Notes under the pieces: model-generated
What the model saw: only the letters and a program-made list of their open reading frames with translations
What the model was told of the DNA's origin: nothing
Database searches by the model: none
Source of the DNA: an uncultured Pelagibacteraceae bacterium
Lineage (GTDB): Bacteria; Pseudomonadota; Alphaproteobacteria; Pelagibacterales; Pelagibacteraceae
NCBI GenBank assembly: GCA_902573385.1
Contig: CACGJS010000001.1
Location: 35,137 to 99,136 of the forward strand
Length of the DNA stretch: 64,000 nt
Reading direction: 5' to 3'
Shown: positions 23,589 to 33,233 of the stretch, piece after piece
Numbering within the stretch: the stretch's first letter is position 1
Layout of the letters: each line of letters starts with the position of its first letter
Made by a program: the position numbers and the translations under genes

Positions 23589-24593
23589 TTACCTGCCAAT
23601 TGCAGCCATTCTCTCAACAGGTATTCTTGCTTTTCTTATCATTTCTTCATCTATTATTATTTCACCAGTTTCACTCTCTAAACAATCTAGAATTTTTGGG
23701 AGTGTAATTTTTTTCATATGAGGACAAAGATTACAAGGTCTTATAAATTCTACATTTGGATTTTCTACTTGAATATTATCACTCATCGAACACTCTGTAA
23801 CCATCATTACTTTTTTAGGTTGTTTATCTTCAACATATTTAATCATTCCACTAGTTGATCCAGCAAAATCACTAGCTTTAATAACATCAGGAGGACACTC
23901 AGGGTGTGCAATTATTTTAATTCCAGGATTTTTTTCTCTAATACTGAATATTTCTTTTTCATTAAACTTTTCATGGACCATACAAATTCCTTTCCATGGA
24001 ATAATTTCAACATCTGTTTGTGAAGCTACGTATTTTGCTAAATAATCATCTGGTAAAAATATAACTTTTTTTACTCCTAGAGAGTTTACAATTTTTACAG
24101 CATTAGCAGATGTACAACATACATCAGTTTCAGCTTTTACTTCAGCAGAAGTATTAACATAAGATACAACAGGTACACCTGGATGTTTTTTTTTTAATAG
24201 TCTGACATCTTTACCTGTTATAGATGACGACAACGAACAACCAGCATTCATATCCGGTAATAAAACTTTTTTTTTAGGACTCATTAACTTAGAAGTTTCT
24301 GCCATAAAATGAACTCCTGCCATTACAATTATATCAGCTTTTGTTTTAGAAGCTTCTATTGCCAGAGCCAAAGAATCAGCAGCAACATCTGCTACTCCAT
24401 GATAAATCTCTGGAGTTTGGTAGTTATGAGCAAGTATTATTGCGTTTTTTTCTTTTTTTAATTGATTAATTTTATGAATGTAAGGAGCGTGAACAGACCA
24501 CTCTATTTCTGGTATAATTTTAGAAATTTTTTTATAAATAGGATCAGTTGCTTTTTTAACTTCTTGTGAAAATTCCATATCTAAACTTATCAA
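23589..24593 (-). CDS. nadA: Quinolinate synthase
   Basis: AHNYQTPEIYHGVADVAADSLALA, MAGVHFMAET, HPECPPDV, RPCNLCPHMK motifs. Confidence 0.96.
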   Translation of the reverse strand: MISLDMEFSQEVKKATDPIYKKISKIIPEIEWSVHAPYIHKINQLKKEKNAIILAHNYQTPEIYHGVADVAADSLALAIEASKTKADIIVMAGVHFMAETSKLMSPKKKVLLPDMNAGCSLSSSITGKDVRLLKKKHPGVPVVSYVNTSAEVKAETDVCCTSANAVKIVNSLGVKKVIFLPDDYLAKYVASQTDVEIIPWKGICMVHEKFNEKEIFSIREKNPGIKIIAHPECPPDVIKASDFAGSTSGMIKYVEDKQPKKVMMVTECSMSDNIQVENPNVEFIRPCNLCPHMKKITLPKILDCLESETGEIIIDEEMIRKARIPVERMAAIGR

Positions 24594-24652
24594 TCAGCAA
24601 GCATCATGTCATTTTATTATTGGTCGCATAAATATTGAAAAATCCATATTTT

Positions 24653-24915
24653 AAGGGGCGTTCTGTTACCCGGTGCCCCAGACCGTGCTTTTATGATTAA
24701 CCTAGGTTAATTATGCAGCAAGTGCGTAACTTTCGTTAGCATTTAAAGTTTAGCCCGTTGCGGTGGAACAATCCCGAACGAAAGAATAGCCTTTAGTCAC
24801 CCGTCGATCCTATTTCACCCCCATAAGTTGCAAATGGTGGAGGTGGTGGGTACTGCCCCCACGTCCGTAATGGTTATTACGAAATTCGTTTATCGTCGTA
24901 GTTGGCAAGCCAACG
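24653..24915 (-). ncRNA. ssrA: tmRNA, circularly permuted two-piece (alphaproteobacterial type)
   Basis: Reverse complement reads acceptor piece (…GACGTGGGGGCAGTACCCACCACCTCCACCA ending at 24835), 12-nt spacer TTTGCAACTTAT (24834-24823), then coding piece starting GGGGGTGAAATAGGATCGACGGGT (from 24822). GGGGGTG pairs with CACCTCC. Tag GCT AAC GAA AGT TAC GCA CTT GCT GCA TAA at 24740-24711. Outer ends approximate. Confidence 0.94.
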
Positions 24916-24956
24916 CTATTAATATAAAAGCATTTACAAGAGATTCAATAAAAATC

Positions 24957-25907
24957 ATGAAATTAACTAAAGAACAATCACAAGAAATTAAAGATCAGCA
25001 ATCTCAAGAGAATCAAACAAAAAGAGTTACAGTTTTAGGGCTTGAAAAAATTCTTTATGAGGCAATACCAGCACTAGATCATGGTTTTGTTAGAGTAGTA
25101 GACTATATGGGAGATGACACTTCAATTGTTCAAGCTGCTAGGGTTTCTTATGGAAAGGGAACTAAACAAGTTTCTACAGATAGCGGATTGATAAAGTATC
25201 TAATGAGACATTGGCATAGCACTCCTTTTGAAATGTGTGAAATAAAATATCATGTCAAACTTCCAATATTTATTGCACGTCAATGGATCAGACATAGAAC
25301 AGCAAATGTTAATGAATATTCCGCTAGATATTCTATTTTGGATAAAGAATTTTATTTACCGTCAGTAGAAAATTTAGCAGCTCAATCATCAAGCAATAGA
25401 CAGGGCAGAGGTGACGTTATTGAAGGGGAGCAAGCTAAAGAAGTTTTAGAACTTTTAAAAAATGACGCAGAAAAAACTTATAATAATTATGAAATGATGC
25501 TTAATCAAAGATTTGATGGGTCAACAATTGATGAAAATAAAAAAGGTTTAGCAAGAGAGCTAGCAAGAATGAATTTAACTTTAAATACTTATACTCAATG
25601 GTACTGGAAAACCGATTTATTAAATCTAATGAATTTTTTAAGATTAAGAGCAGACAGTCATGCTCAGTATGAAATAAGAGTATATGCTGATATAATGTTA
25701 GATACTTTAAAGAAATGGGTTCCAATAACTTTTGATGCATTTATGGATTATAGAGTTGGTGGAACCGAAGTATCAGCTAAAGGTAAATTAATAATTCAAA
25801 AATTAATTAAAGGTGTAGAGGTTAATCTTGAAAATTCTGGACTGTCAAAAAGAGAGTGGAATGAATTAATGGTAGCTTTTAATCTTAATGAAAGATTACT
25901 TAAATAA
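24957..25907 (+). CDS. thyX: FAD-dependent thymidylate synthase
   Basis: [19 protein letters not shown] ThyX motif; ATG at 24957 chosen because the upstream extension overlaps the tmRNA gene. Confidence 0.95.
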   Translation: MKLTKEQSQEIKDQQSQENQTKRVTVLGLEKILYEAIPALDHGFVRVVDYMGDDTSIVQAARVSYGKGTKQVSTDSGLIKYLMRHWHSTPFEMCEIKYHVKLPIFIARQWIRHRTANVNEYSARYSILDKEFYLPSVENLAAQSSSNRQGRGDVIEGEQAKEVLELLKNDAEKTYNNYEMMLNQRFDGSTIDENKKGLARELARMNLTLNTYTQWYWKTDLLNLMNFLRLRADSHAQYEIRVYADIMLDTLKKWVPITFDAFMDYRVGGTEVSAKGKLIIQKLIKGVEVNLENSGLSKREWNELMVAFNLNERLLK

Positions 25908-27813
25908 AAATATTAAAATTAAATATAGATCTGAAATAGATAGCTTAAGAGCAATTTCAGTTTTAGCAGTTGTAGTTTATCATGCTAAAATAAATATTTT
26001 AGGTTATTCATTATTTCCAGGAGGATATTTAGGTGTTGATATCTTCTTTGTAATTTCAGGATACTTAATAACCTCTATAATATTTAAAGAATTAAAGTAT
26101 AAAAAAAATTTTTCTTTTGGTGGTTTTTATTTAAGAAGAGCTCGAAGAATACTCCCTGCTTTATTTTTTCTGTTATTATGCTCTATCCCATTAGCATGGT
26201 TTGCATTATTACCTTCTGGTTTGGTAGATTTTGCTAGGTCTATTTATTTTTCACTTGGATTTTCTTCAAATTTTTATTTTTATTTTACAGGACTTGAGTA
26301 TGGAGCAGTTGATGGCTTATTAAAACCATTATTACATACTTGGTCTTTAGCAGTCGAAGAACAATATTATATTATATTTCCAGTTTTATTTGTATTTGGT
26401 TTTTTTTTTTTAAAAAAAAAAATTCATATAGCTATATTAATAATTCTTCTTTTAAGCTTAATATTTGCTGAATATTTTTCATTAAAAAATTCAAATTTGA
26501 ATTTTTATATTTTACCAAGTAGAGCTTGGGAACTTTTAGCAGGCTCTGCATTGGTTTTTTTAGAAGATAAAAAAAATTTTAAAATATCTAACTTTGTAAG
26601 CAATTTATTTTGTCTTTTAGGATTATTAATGATTTTTTTTTCATTTATCTATTTTTATGAAGCTGTTCCAAATCCTAATTTAAAAAATTGTTTACCAGTA
26701 GTTGGGACAATATTTATTTTAATTTTTATAAAAAAAAAAACAATTTTTGCAAAACTTTTAAGTAATAAATTACTTGTTGGCTTAGGTTTAATCTCTTATT
26801 CATTATATTTATGGCACTATCCAATCTTTGCTTTTGCAAGAAACCTTAGGATAGCTCAAGGACTATTAGAATACTCACTTATTGCTATTTTGATTTTTTT
26901 AATATCAATATTTTCATATTTTTTTATAGAAAAACCTTTTCGTGATAAAAAATTTATATCAAATCAATTATTTGTTAAAATTATTATAATTAGTTCATCA
27001 ATATTAATTTTATCTTCATTTACAATTATCAACAACAAGGGTTTTAAAAACAGATTTGCAAATTATGATAAATTTAGCATTGACTACCAAAAATACTTAA
27101 CAGAAGTTAGATTAAAAAAATATGAACTAGGAAATCCACAATTTATTGATTTAAATAAAAAAAATATTTTAATAATTGGCAATTCACATGGAAGAGATAC
27201 TTTTAATTCCTTAAAACTTAATGAAGATTTATTTGAAAATTTAGAATTTTCAATTCTTGATACTCGAATTTATTGTATTGAAAAAATTTTTGAAAAATCC
27301 GAATTTTGTGATGGACTTAAAATGACAAAATTGGAAAAGAAGATATTTAATGAAGCTAATATAATTATAATTAGTGCAGCATATACAGAAAAAGATTTGA
27401 TCAAAATTGAAAAAATTATAGATATTTCTAAAAAATATAAAAAAGAATTAATTTTGACTACCAAGAGTCCAAGTTTTTATTATGAAAATTATCTATCTAT
27501 TGTAGATAAATTCTACAATTTAAATAAAAGATTGCCCAATAAAGATGAGACAATAATTTTAGAAAAAGAATATTTTAAAAGTATGGATGAAGGAGTTAAA
27601 ATTTTGAATAAAAAAATAGAGGTTATAGCTAAAAATAAAAATATTAAATTATTAAAAAAAATAGATTTATTATGTGATCAAAAAAAACAAAGATGTGAGT
27701 TTTTAACAAAAAATAAGGATCGAATTTTATATGATGCAAATCATTACTCAATAAATGGAGCTAAACACATAGGAAAAAAAATATTTTCTTTAAATTGGTT
27801 AGATTTAAATTAA
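25888..27813 (+). CDS. Acyltransferase 3 (OafA/OatA-like) with C-terminal SGNH-like domain
   Basis: [39 protein letters not shown], ~10 TM segments, then GNSHGRD and [10 protein letters not shown] in the C-terminal domain. Confidence 0.92.
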   Translation: MKDYLNKNIKIKYRSEIDSLRAISVLAVVVYHAKINILGYSLFPGGYLGVDIFFVISGYLITSIIFKELKYKKNFSFGGFYLRRARRILPALFFLLLCSIPLAWFALLPSGLVDFARSIYFSLGFSSNFYFYFTGLEYGAVDGLLKPLLHTWSLAVEEQYYIIFPVLFVFGFFFLKKKIHIAILIILLLSLIFAEYFSLKNSNLNFYILPSRAWELLAGSALVFLEDKKNFKISNFVSNLFCLLGLLMIFFSFIYFYEAVPNPNLKNCLPVVGTIFILIFIKKKTIFAKLLSNKLLVGLGLISYSLYLWHYPIFAFARNLRIAQGLLEYSLIAILIFLISIFSYFFIEKPFRDKKFISNQLFVKIIIISSSILILSSFTIINNKGFKNRFANYDKFSIDYQKYLTEVRLKKYELGNPQFIDLNKKNILIIGNSHGRDTFNSLKLNEDLFENLEFSILDTRIYCIEKIFEKSEFCDGLKMTKLEKKIFNEANIIIISAAYTEKDLIKIEKIIDISKKYKKELILTTKSPSFYYENYLSIVDKFYNLNKRLPNKDETIILEKEYFKSMDEGVKILNKKIEVIAKNKNIKLLKKIDLLCDQKKQRCEFLTKNKDRILYDANHYSINGAKHIGKKIFSLNWLDLN

Positions 27814-28631
27814 AAAGATGATTTAATTTTATTAGCTAAATCTAAATAAATTTTAGAAATTTGATGTCCTGGATTAGCTTCAACAATCGGTTTTCCTTCA
27901 TCAGCAGATTTTCCAACTTCAGGATTAATTGGAATTTCTCCTAAAAATTCTTTTTTGAATTCTTTTGCAGTTTTTTTAACCCCACCTTCACCAAATATTT
28001 TATATTTTTTTCCATCATCACCCATAAAATAACTCATATTATCTACTAAGCCTAAAATTTTTACACCGAGTTTATCAAACATCTTAATTCCTCTTTTTAC
28101 ATCTAACAAAGCAATTTCTTGAGGAGTTGATACTATAATTGCACCATCCATTTTAATTTCAGTAGCGAATGTTAACTGAGTATCACCAGTTCCTGGAGGC
28201 ATATCAACAATTATAAAATCTAAATCTTTCCAAGACACTTTTTGAGTAAAAGTTTTGATTGCGCTTGTTACCATTGGACCTCTCCAGATCATCGGAGTCT
28301 GTTGGTCAGCTAGAAATCCAATTGACATACACTGAATATCATATTTAGTAATTGGTGTTAAAGTTATTCCATCACTTTTTGGTTTTTCATTAATATCAAA
28401 CATTTTTGGAATAGAGGGTCCATAAATATCAGCATCAAGTAAACCAACCTTACAACCAATACTTTTTAAGGCTAAAGCAAAGTTAGTTGCGAATGTAGAT
28501 TTTCCTACCCCTCCTTTTGCACTTGAAATAGCTATTGTAAATTTTGTGCCTTTAATAGGGTTTTTTTCCGGAGGTTTCCCTGCCATTTTTTTCCTCATTG
28601 CGTCATTTAATTCTGGTTTTTCCTTAGGCAT
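27810..28631 (-). CDS. mrp: Mrp/NBP35-family Fe-S cluster carrier ATPase
   Basis: SSAKGGVGKSTFATNFA, LLDADIYGPSIPKM, DMPPGTGDTQLT motifs. Confidence 0.95.
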   Translation of the reverse strand: MPKEKPELNDAMRKKMAGKPPEKNPIKGTKFTIAISSAKGGVGKSTFATNFALALKSIGCKVGLLDADIYGPSIPKMFDINEKPKSDGITLTPITKYDIQCMSIGFLADQQTPMIWRGPMVTSAIKTFTQKVSWKDLDFIIVDMPPGTGDTQLTFATEIKMDGAIIVSTPQEIALLDVKRGIKMFDKLGVKILGLVDNMSYFMGDDGKKYKIFGEGGVKKTAKEFKKEFLGEIPINPEVGKSADEGKPIVEANPGHQISKIYLDLANKIKSSF

Positions 28632-28682
28632 ATTCTTATCTTAGCTTGTTTTTCTCTATAAAGACATTATATACATTGTCAT

Positions 28683-29783
28683 ATGTCAGACGATTTTCAA
28701 GGTAGAGGCGGAAGTCCATGGGGAACACCTCCAGGAGGAGGAAATGGTTCTGGGAAAAGACCAACACCTCCAGACATTGATGCAATTATTAGAGACATTC
28801 AAAGTAAAATTAATAAATTTTTACCTGGTGGAAGCTCATCAGGAGGTAAACCAATTGGTCTAGTTTTAATTATTCTAGCATTTGTGTGGTTAGCAAGTGG
28901 CTTGTATAGAGTCCTGCCAGACGAACAAGGTGTGGTGCTTAGATTTGGTAAATTTATAAAAACTACTCAACCAGGATTGAACTATCATATACCATTTCCT
29001 GTTGAGACAGTGCAGACACCAAAAGTTACAAAAGTAAATAGAATGGATATAGGCTTTAGGTCTGAAAGAGATAGCGGTTTTTCCACAGGAGGAGGAGTAG
29101 CAGACGTGCCCCAAGAAAGCTTAATGTTAACAGGTGATGAAAATATAGTTAATATAGATTTTTCAGTATTTTGGGTAATTAAAGATGCGGGGAAATTTCT
29201 ATTTCAAATTCAAGACCCGGAAGGAACAGTGAAAGCTGCAGCTGAAACAGCAATGAGAGAAGTTATTGCAAAAAGTGATATTCAACCAATTTTAACAGAA
29301 GGAAGAGCAAAAATTGAAACTGAAACACAAGAAATTATTCAATCAATTTTAGACGAATACAATAGTGGTATTCAGATTACACAAGTTCAAACTCAAAAAG
29401 CAGATCCACCAGATCAAGTAATAGATGCTTTTAGAGATGTTCAAGCTGCGAGAGCAGACATGGAAAGATCTAAAAATGAAGCTGAAGCATATGCTAATGA
29501 CGTTATACCAAGAGCCAGAGGGGAAGCTCAAAAAATTTTACAAGCAGCTGAAGCCTATAAAAAAGAAGTAGTTGCAAAAGCTGAAGGTGAGGCAAGTAGA
29601 TTTATTTCTATTTATACCGAATATGCTAAGGCAAAAGAAGTTACTCAAGAAAGAATGTATTTAGAGACTATGGAAAAAGTTTTAGCAGACATTGATAAAG
29701 TGATTATTGAAAAAAATGCAGGTTCAGGTGTAGTTCCATATTTACCACTTCCTGAATTGGGTAAAAAGAAAGTGACAAATTAA
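28683..29783 (+). CDS. hflK: FtsH protease regulator HflK
   Basis: Gly-rich N-terminus, SPFH/band 7 domain, followed by hflC. Confidence 0.95.
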   Translation: MSDDFQGRGGSPWGTPPGGGNGSGKRPTPPDIDAIIRDIQSKINKFLPGGSSSGGKPIGLVLIILAFVWLASGLYRVLPDEQGVVLRFGKFIKTTQPGLNYHIPFPVETVQTPKVTKVNRMDIGFRSERDSGFSTGGGVADVPQESLMLTGDENIVNIDFSVFWVIKDAGKFLFQIQDPEGTVKAAAETAMREVIAKSDIQPILTEGRAKIETETQEIIQSILDEYNSGIQITQVQTQKADPPDQVIDAFRDVQAARADMERSKNEAEAYANDVIPRARGEAQKILQAAEAYKKEVVAKAEGEASRFISIYTEYAKAKEVTQERMYLETMEKVLADIDKVIIEKNAGSGVVPYLPLPELGKKKVTN

Positions 29784-30649
29784 TGAAAATACAAAAAATT
29801 TTATTACCAGTTATTATTGTAATTGGAGCTATAGCTTTTTTTTCAATATTTATAGTTAAAGAAGTAAATCAAGCAATCGTACTTCAGTTTGGTGATCCTA
29901 AAAAAATCATATTAAAACCTGGTTTAAACTTTAAAATACCATTTATTCAAAATGTTGTTTATCTTGATAAAAGAATTTTAAATTTAGATACACCACCGGA
30001 AGAAGTTATTGCATCAGATCAAAAAAGATTAATTGTAGATGCATTTGCAAGATTTCAAATAGTAGATCCTTTAAAATTTTATATTTCAGTTGGAAATGAA
30101 AGAGTTGCAAGATCAAGGTTAGCCACAATAATTAATTCAAGATTAAGAAATGTATTAGGACAACAAGAGTTACAAACTTTACTTTCGAAGGATAGAACGA
30201 AACAAATGACATTAATCCAAGAAGGTGTAAACACTGAAGCTGAAAACTTTGGTATTAAAATTGTAGATGTTAGAATAAAAAGAGCAGATTTACCTCAAGC
30301 AAATAGTGAAGCAATTTATAGACGAATGCAAACTGAAAGAGAGAGAGAAGCAAAAGAATTTAGGGCAAGAGGAGCCGAGATGGCTGTAACTATTACGTCA
30401 ACAGCAGACAAAGAAGTAGCAGTAATTTTAGCTGATGCCAATAAAGACTCTGAAATTATGAAAGGAGAAGGTGATGGAGAAAGAAACAAAATTTTTGCTG
30501 ATGCATTTGGCAGAGATCCAGAATTTTTTGCTTTTTATAGAGCTATGCAAGCATACGAAACAGCTTTGATTGGAGGTGATACATCACTGATATTATCTCC
30601 TGATAGTGAATTTTTTAAATTTTTTGGTAATATCAAGCCAAAACAATAA
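29783..30649 (+). CDS. hflC: FtsH protease regulator HflC
   Basis: KEVNQAIVLQFGDPKK, MQTEREREAKEFRARGAE, adjacent to hflK. Confidence 0.95.
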   Translation: MKIQKILLPVIIVIGAIAFFSIFIVKEVNQAIVLQFGDPKKIILKPGLNFKIPFIQNVVYLDKRILNLDTPPEEVIASDQKRLIVDAFARFQIVDPLKFYISVGNERVARSRLATIINSRLRNVLGQQELQTLLSKDRTKQMTLIQEGVNTEAENFGIKIVDVRIKRADLPQANSEAIYRRMQTEREREAKEFRARGAEMAVTITSTADKEVAVILADANKDSEIMKGEGDGERNKIFADAFGRDPEFFAFYRAMQAYETALIGGDTSLILSPDSEFFKFFGNIKPKQ

Positions 30650-30666
30650 CTAAATATAATGATATA

Positions 30667-30852
30667 ATGAAAGAGCTAATTATAGCTTTAGGTCTTTTTC
30701 TTTTTATTGAGGGAATTTTATATGCCTTATTTCCATCAAAAATGAAAAATATGTTAAAAAAAATGGAAATGATTAAAGATAACCAATTACGATCTGGTGG
30801 ACTTATATTTGCACTGATTGGTTTTATTATAATTTGGTATGCTAAAAGTTAA
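30667..30852 (+). CDS. DUF2065-family small membrane protein
   Basis: 61 aa with two TM segments downstream of hflC, typical DUF2065 context. Confidence 0.8.
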   Translation: MKELIIALGLFLFIEGILYALFPSKMKNMLKKMEMIKDNQLRSGGLIFALIGFIIIWYAKS

Positions 30853-32269
30853 TATGAGTAAAATTCGAAAATTATTAATAATTTTTTTTATAGTTGTTTT
30901 TACACCTAAGATTTTTGCAAAAGAAGCTCCAGCATCTTTTGCTGATTTGGCCGAAAAATTAATGCCATCAGTGGTAAATATCTCCACTACCACAACTGTT
31001 ATTACTAATACCAATCCTTTTCCAGGTTTTAAATTTCCTCCAGGATCACCTTTTGAAGATATGTTTAAAGAATTTGGGACTCCTCAAAAAAGAAAGTCTG
31101 CAGCTTTGGGATCAGGATTTATAATTGATGAAAAAGGAATTGTAATAACAAATAATCATGTAATTCAAGACGCAGAAGATATTCTTGTAAGGGTTGGGGG
31201 TGATAAAGAATATAAAGCTACACTAATTGGTGCAGATCCTTTGTCAGATATTGCGGTTATTAAGATAAACTCAAAAGAAAAATTTATTCCAGTAAAGTTT
31301 GGTGACTCAGATAAAGCAAGAATTGGAGATTGGGTAATTGCAATAGGTAATCCATTTGGTTTAGGTGGAACAGTAACCACAGGAATTATTTCAGCAAGAA
31401 ATAGATCAATTGGACTTTCGAGATATGAGGATTATATTCAAACTGATGCCTCAATCAACTCTGGGAATTCTGGGGGGCCTTTATTTGATATGGACGGTAA
31501 TGTTATTGGCATTAACACAGCAATTTTAGGTCAATCAGGTTCAATTGGTATAGGTTTTTCAATTCCATCTAATAGCGCAAAAAAAGTTGTAAGCCAGTTA
31601 ATAGAATTTGGTGAAACTAAAAGAGGATGGCTAGGAGTTAGAATTCAAGTAGTTACACAAGAAATTGCCGATATAGAAAAGCTAGGTGATCCTAGAGGTG
31701 CATTAGTTGCAAGTGTTGCAGAAAAAAGTCCATCAGACAAAGCAGGTATCAAGGCAGGAGATATTATATTGGAATTCAATGGTACAAAAATTAAAGAAAT
31801 GAAGGAACTTCCAAAGATTGTTGCCCAAACTGAAGTTGGAAAAACTGTAAATGTTAAAGTATGGAGAAATAAAAAAGAGATTAATAAAAAAATTAAATTA
31901 GGTAGATTAGAGACATCAAGTGATTTTAAAAAGAAAGAACTTAAAAAGTCTGAAGAAGAAAAACAAATAATTTCAGAAATAAAATCTTTAAAAATCACAG
32001 TAAGACTATTAAATAAAAAAGATATTGAACAAAGAAAACTTCCAAACCAAACAACAGGATTAGTTATAACTAATATTGGTAAAAGTAGTCCAGTTAAAGA
32101 CTTAAATATAGGCGATATAATAGTTGAGGTTCAAAAGAAAAAAATCAAATCTATAAATCAACTTATAAATATAGTAGACACTGCTTTAAAATCTGATCAA
32201 AAAACAATCTTGATTGCAATCTATAATAATCAAAACCAAAGAAGATATATTGGTATTAAATTAGATTAA
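30839..32269 (+). CDS. Periplasmic serine protease, DegP/DegQ (Do) type with PDZ domains
   Basis: GSGFIIDEKGIVITNNHVI, SDIAVIKI, INSGNSGGPLFDMDG motifs, PDZ region. Confidence 0.94.
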   Translation: MLKVNMSKIRKLLIIFFIVVFTPKIFAKEAPASFADLAEKLMPSVVNISTTTTVITNTNPFPGFKFPPGSPFEDMFKEFGTPQKRKSAALGSGFIIDEKGIVITNNHVIQDAEDILVRVGGDKEYKATLIGADPLSDIAVIKINSKEKFIPVKFGDSDKARIGDWVIAIGNPFGLGGTVTTGIISARNRSIGLSRYEDYIQTDASINSGNSGGPLFDMDGNVIGINTAILGQSGSIGIGFSIPSNSAKKVVSQLIEFGETKRGWLGVRIQVVTQEIADIEKLGDPRGALVASVAEKSPSDKAGIKAGDIILEFNGTKIKEMKELPKIVAQTEVGKTVNVKVWRNKKEINKKIKLGRLETSSDFKKKELKKSEEEKQIISEIKSLKITVRLLNKKDIEQRKLPNQTTGLVITNIGKSSPVKDLNIGDIIVEVQKKKIKSINQLINIVDTALKSDQKTILIAIYNNQNQRRYIGIKLD

Positions 32270-32271
32270 TA

Positions 32272-33214
32272 ATGGACAAGCTGTCCAAGATTTTTTTTAA
32301 TTTCAGGTCCTACTGCTTCTGGTAAATCTAGTTTAGCAGTAAAAATTGCTAAAAAAATTAATGGAGAAATTATTAACGCAGACAGTATGCAGGTTTACAA
32401 GAAATTAAAAATCTTAACTGCTAGACCAAGTAAAAAAGAACAAAAAAATATCAAACATCATTTGTATGGAATAATTGATCCAGACAAAAAATTTTCTACA
32501 GGACAATGGTTAAAAGAAACAGTCAAAATTATTAAAGATATTCAAAAAAGAAATAAAATTCCGATATTAGTTGGTGGAACTGGCTTATATTTTTATTCAT
32601 TAATTAATGGTTTGGTTAAAATTCCAAAAATTCCTCTTAAAATTAGAAATAAAGTTAGATTAATACAAAGTAAAATAGGTCAAAAAAATTTTTATAAGAA
32701 ACTTAAAAAACTAGATCCAAATATTAAAAATAAATTTGATCCAAATGACTCGCAAAGATCGATAAGGGCCTATGAAATTAAATTATTTACAAAAACCTCT
32801 ATGTATGAGTGGTTTAATAAAACTGAGTCAAAATTTAAAGATAGTGAATTTTTAAAATTATATATAAATTTTAAAAGAGATGAGCTTGTCGAGAGAATTT
32901 CATTAAGAACATCGAGAATGATTGAAGAAGGCGCAATTGAAGAAGTAAAAAGATTTAATAAATTGAAGATTAAAAAAGAAAATAGTGTGAATAAAGTGAT
33001 TGGGATTGTCGAATTGACACAGTTTTTAAAAAATCAGATAAATCTAATTGAAGCTAAAGAGTTAATCTCTATTAAAACTAGACAATACGCCAAAAGACAA
33101 GCTACTTGGGCAAGAGGTAGAATGAGTTCTTGGAAAAAAATTAATCCAGCTAAAATTAGAGACTTCATAAAAAAATTAAATAAATCATCTCTTAAACTTG
33201 ACCAATTAACATAA
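32272..33214 (+). CDS. miaA: tRNA dimethylallyltransferase, apparently frameshifted near the 5' end
   Basis: [16 protein letters not shown] P-loop lies upstream of the ORF-track start (32387); continuous from ATG 32272 only if one T of the T8 run at 32291-32298 is removed; RQYAKRQATWARGRMSSW near the C-terminus. Confidence 0.88.
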
Positions 33215-33233
33215 AGTCGAATAGATTGCCCAA

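Noticed and set aside
24828-24956. N-terminal 43-codon extension of the ThyX ORF
   Set aside because: It overlaps the tmRNA acceptor piece on the opposite strand; ATG at 24957 begins a plausible ThyX N-terminus.
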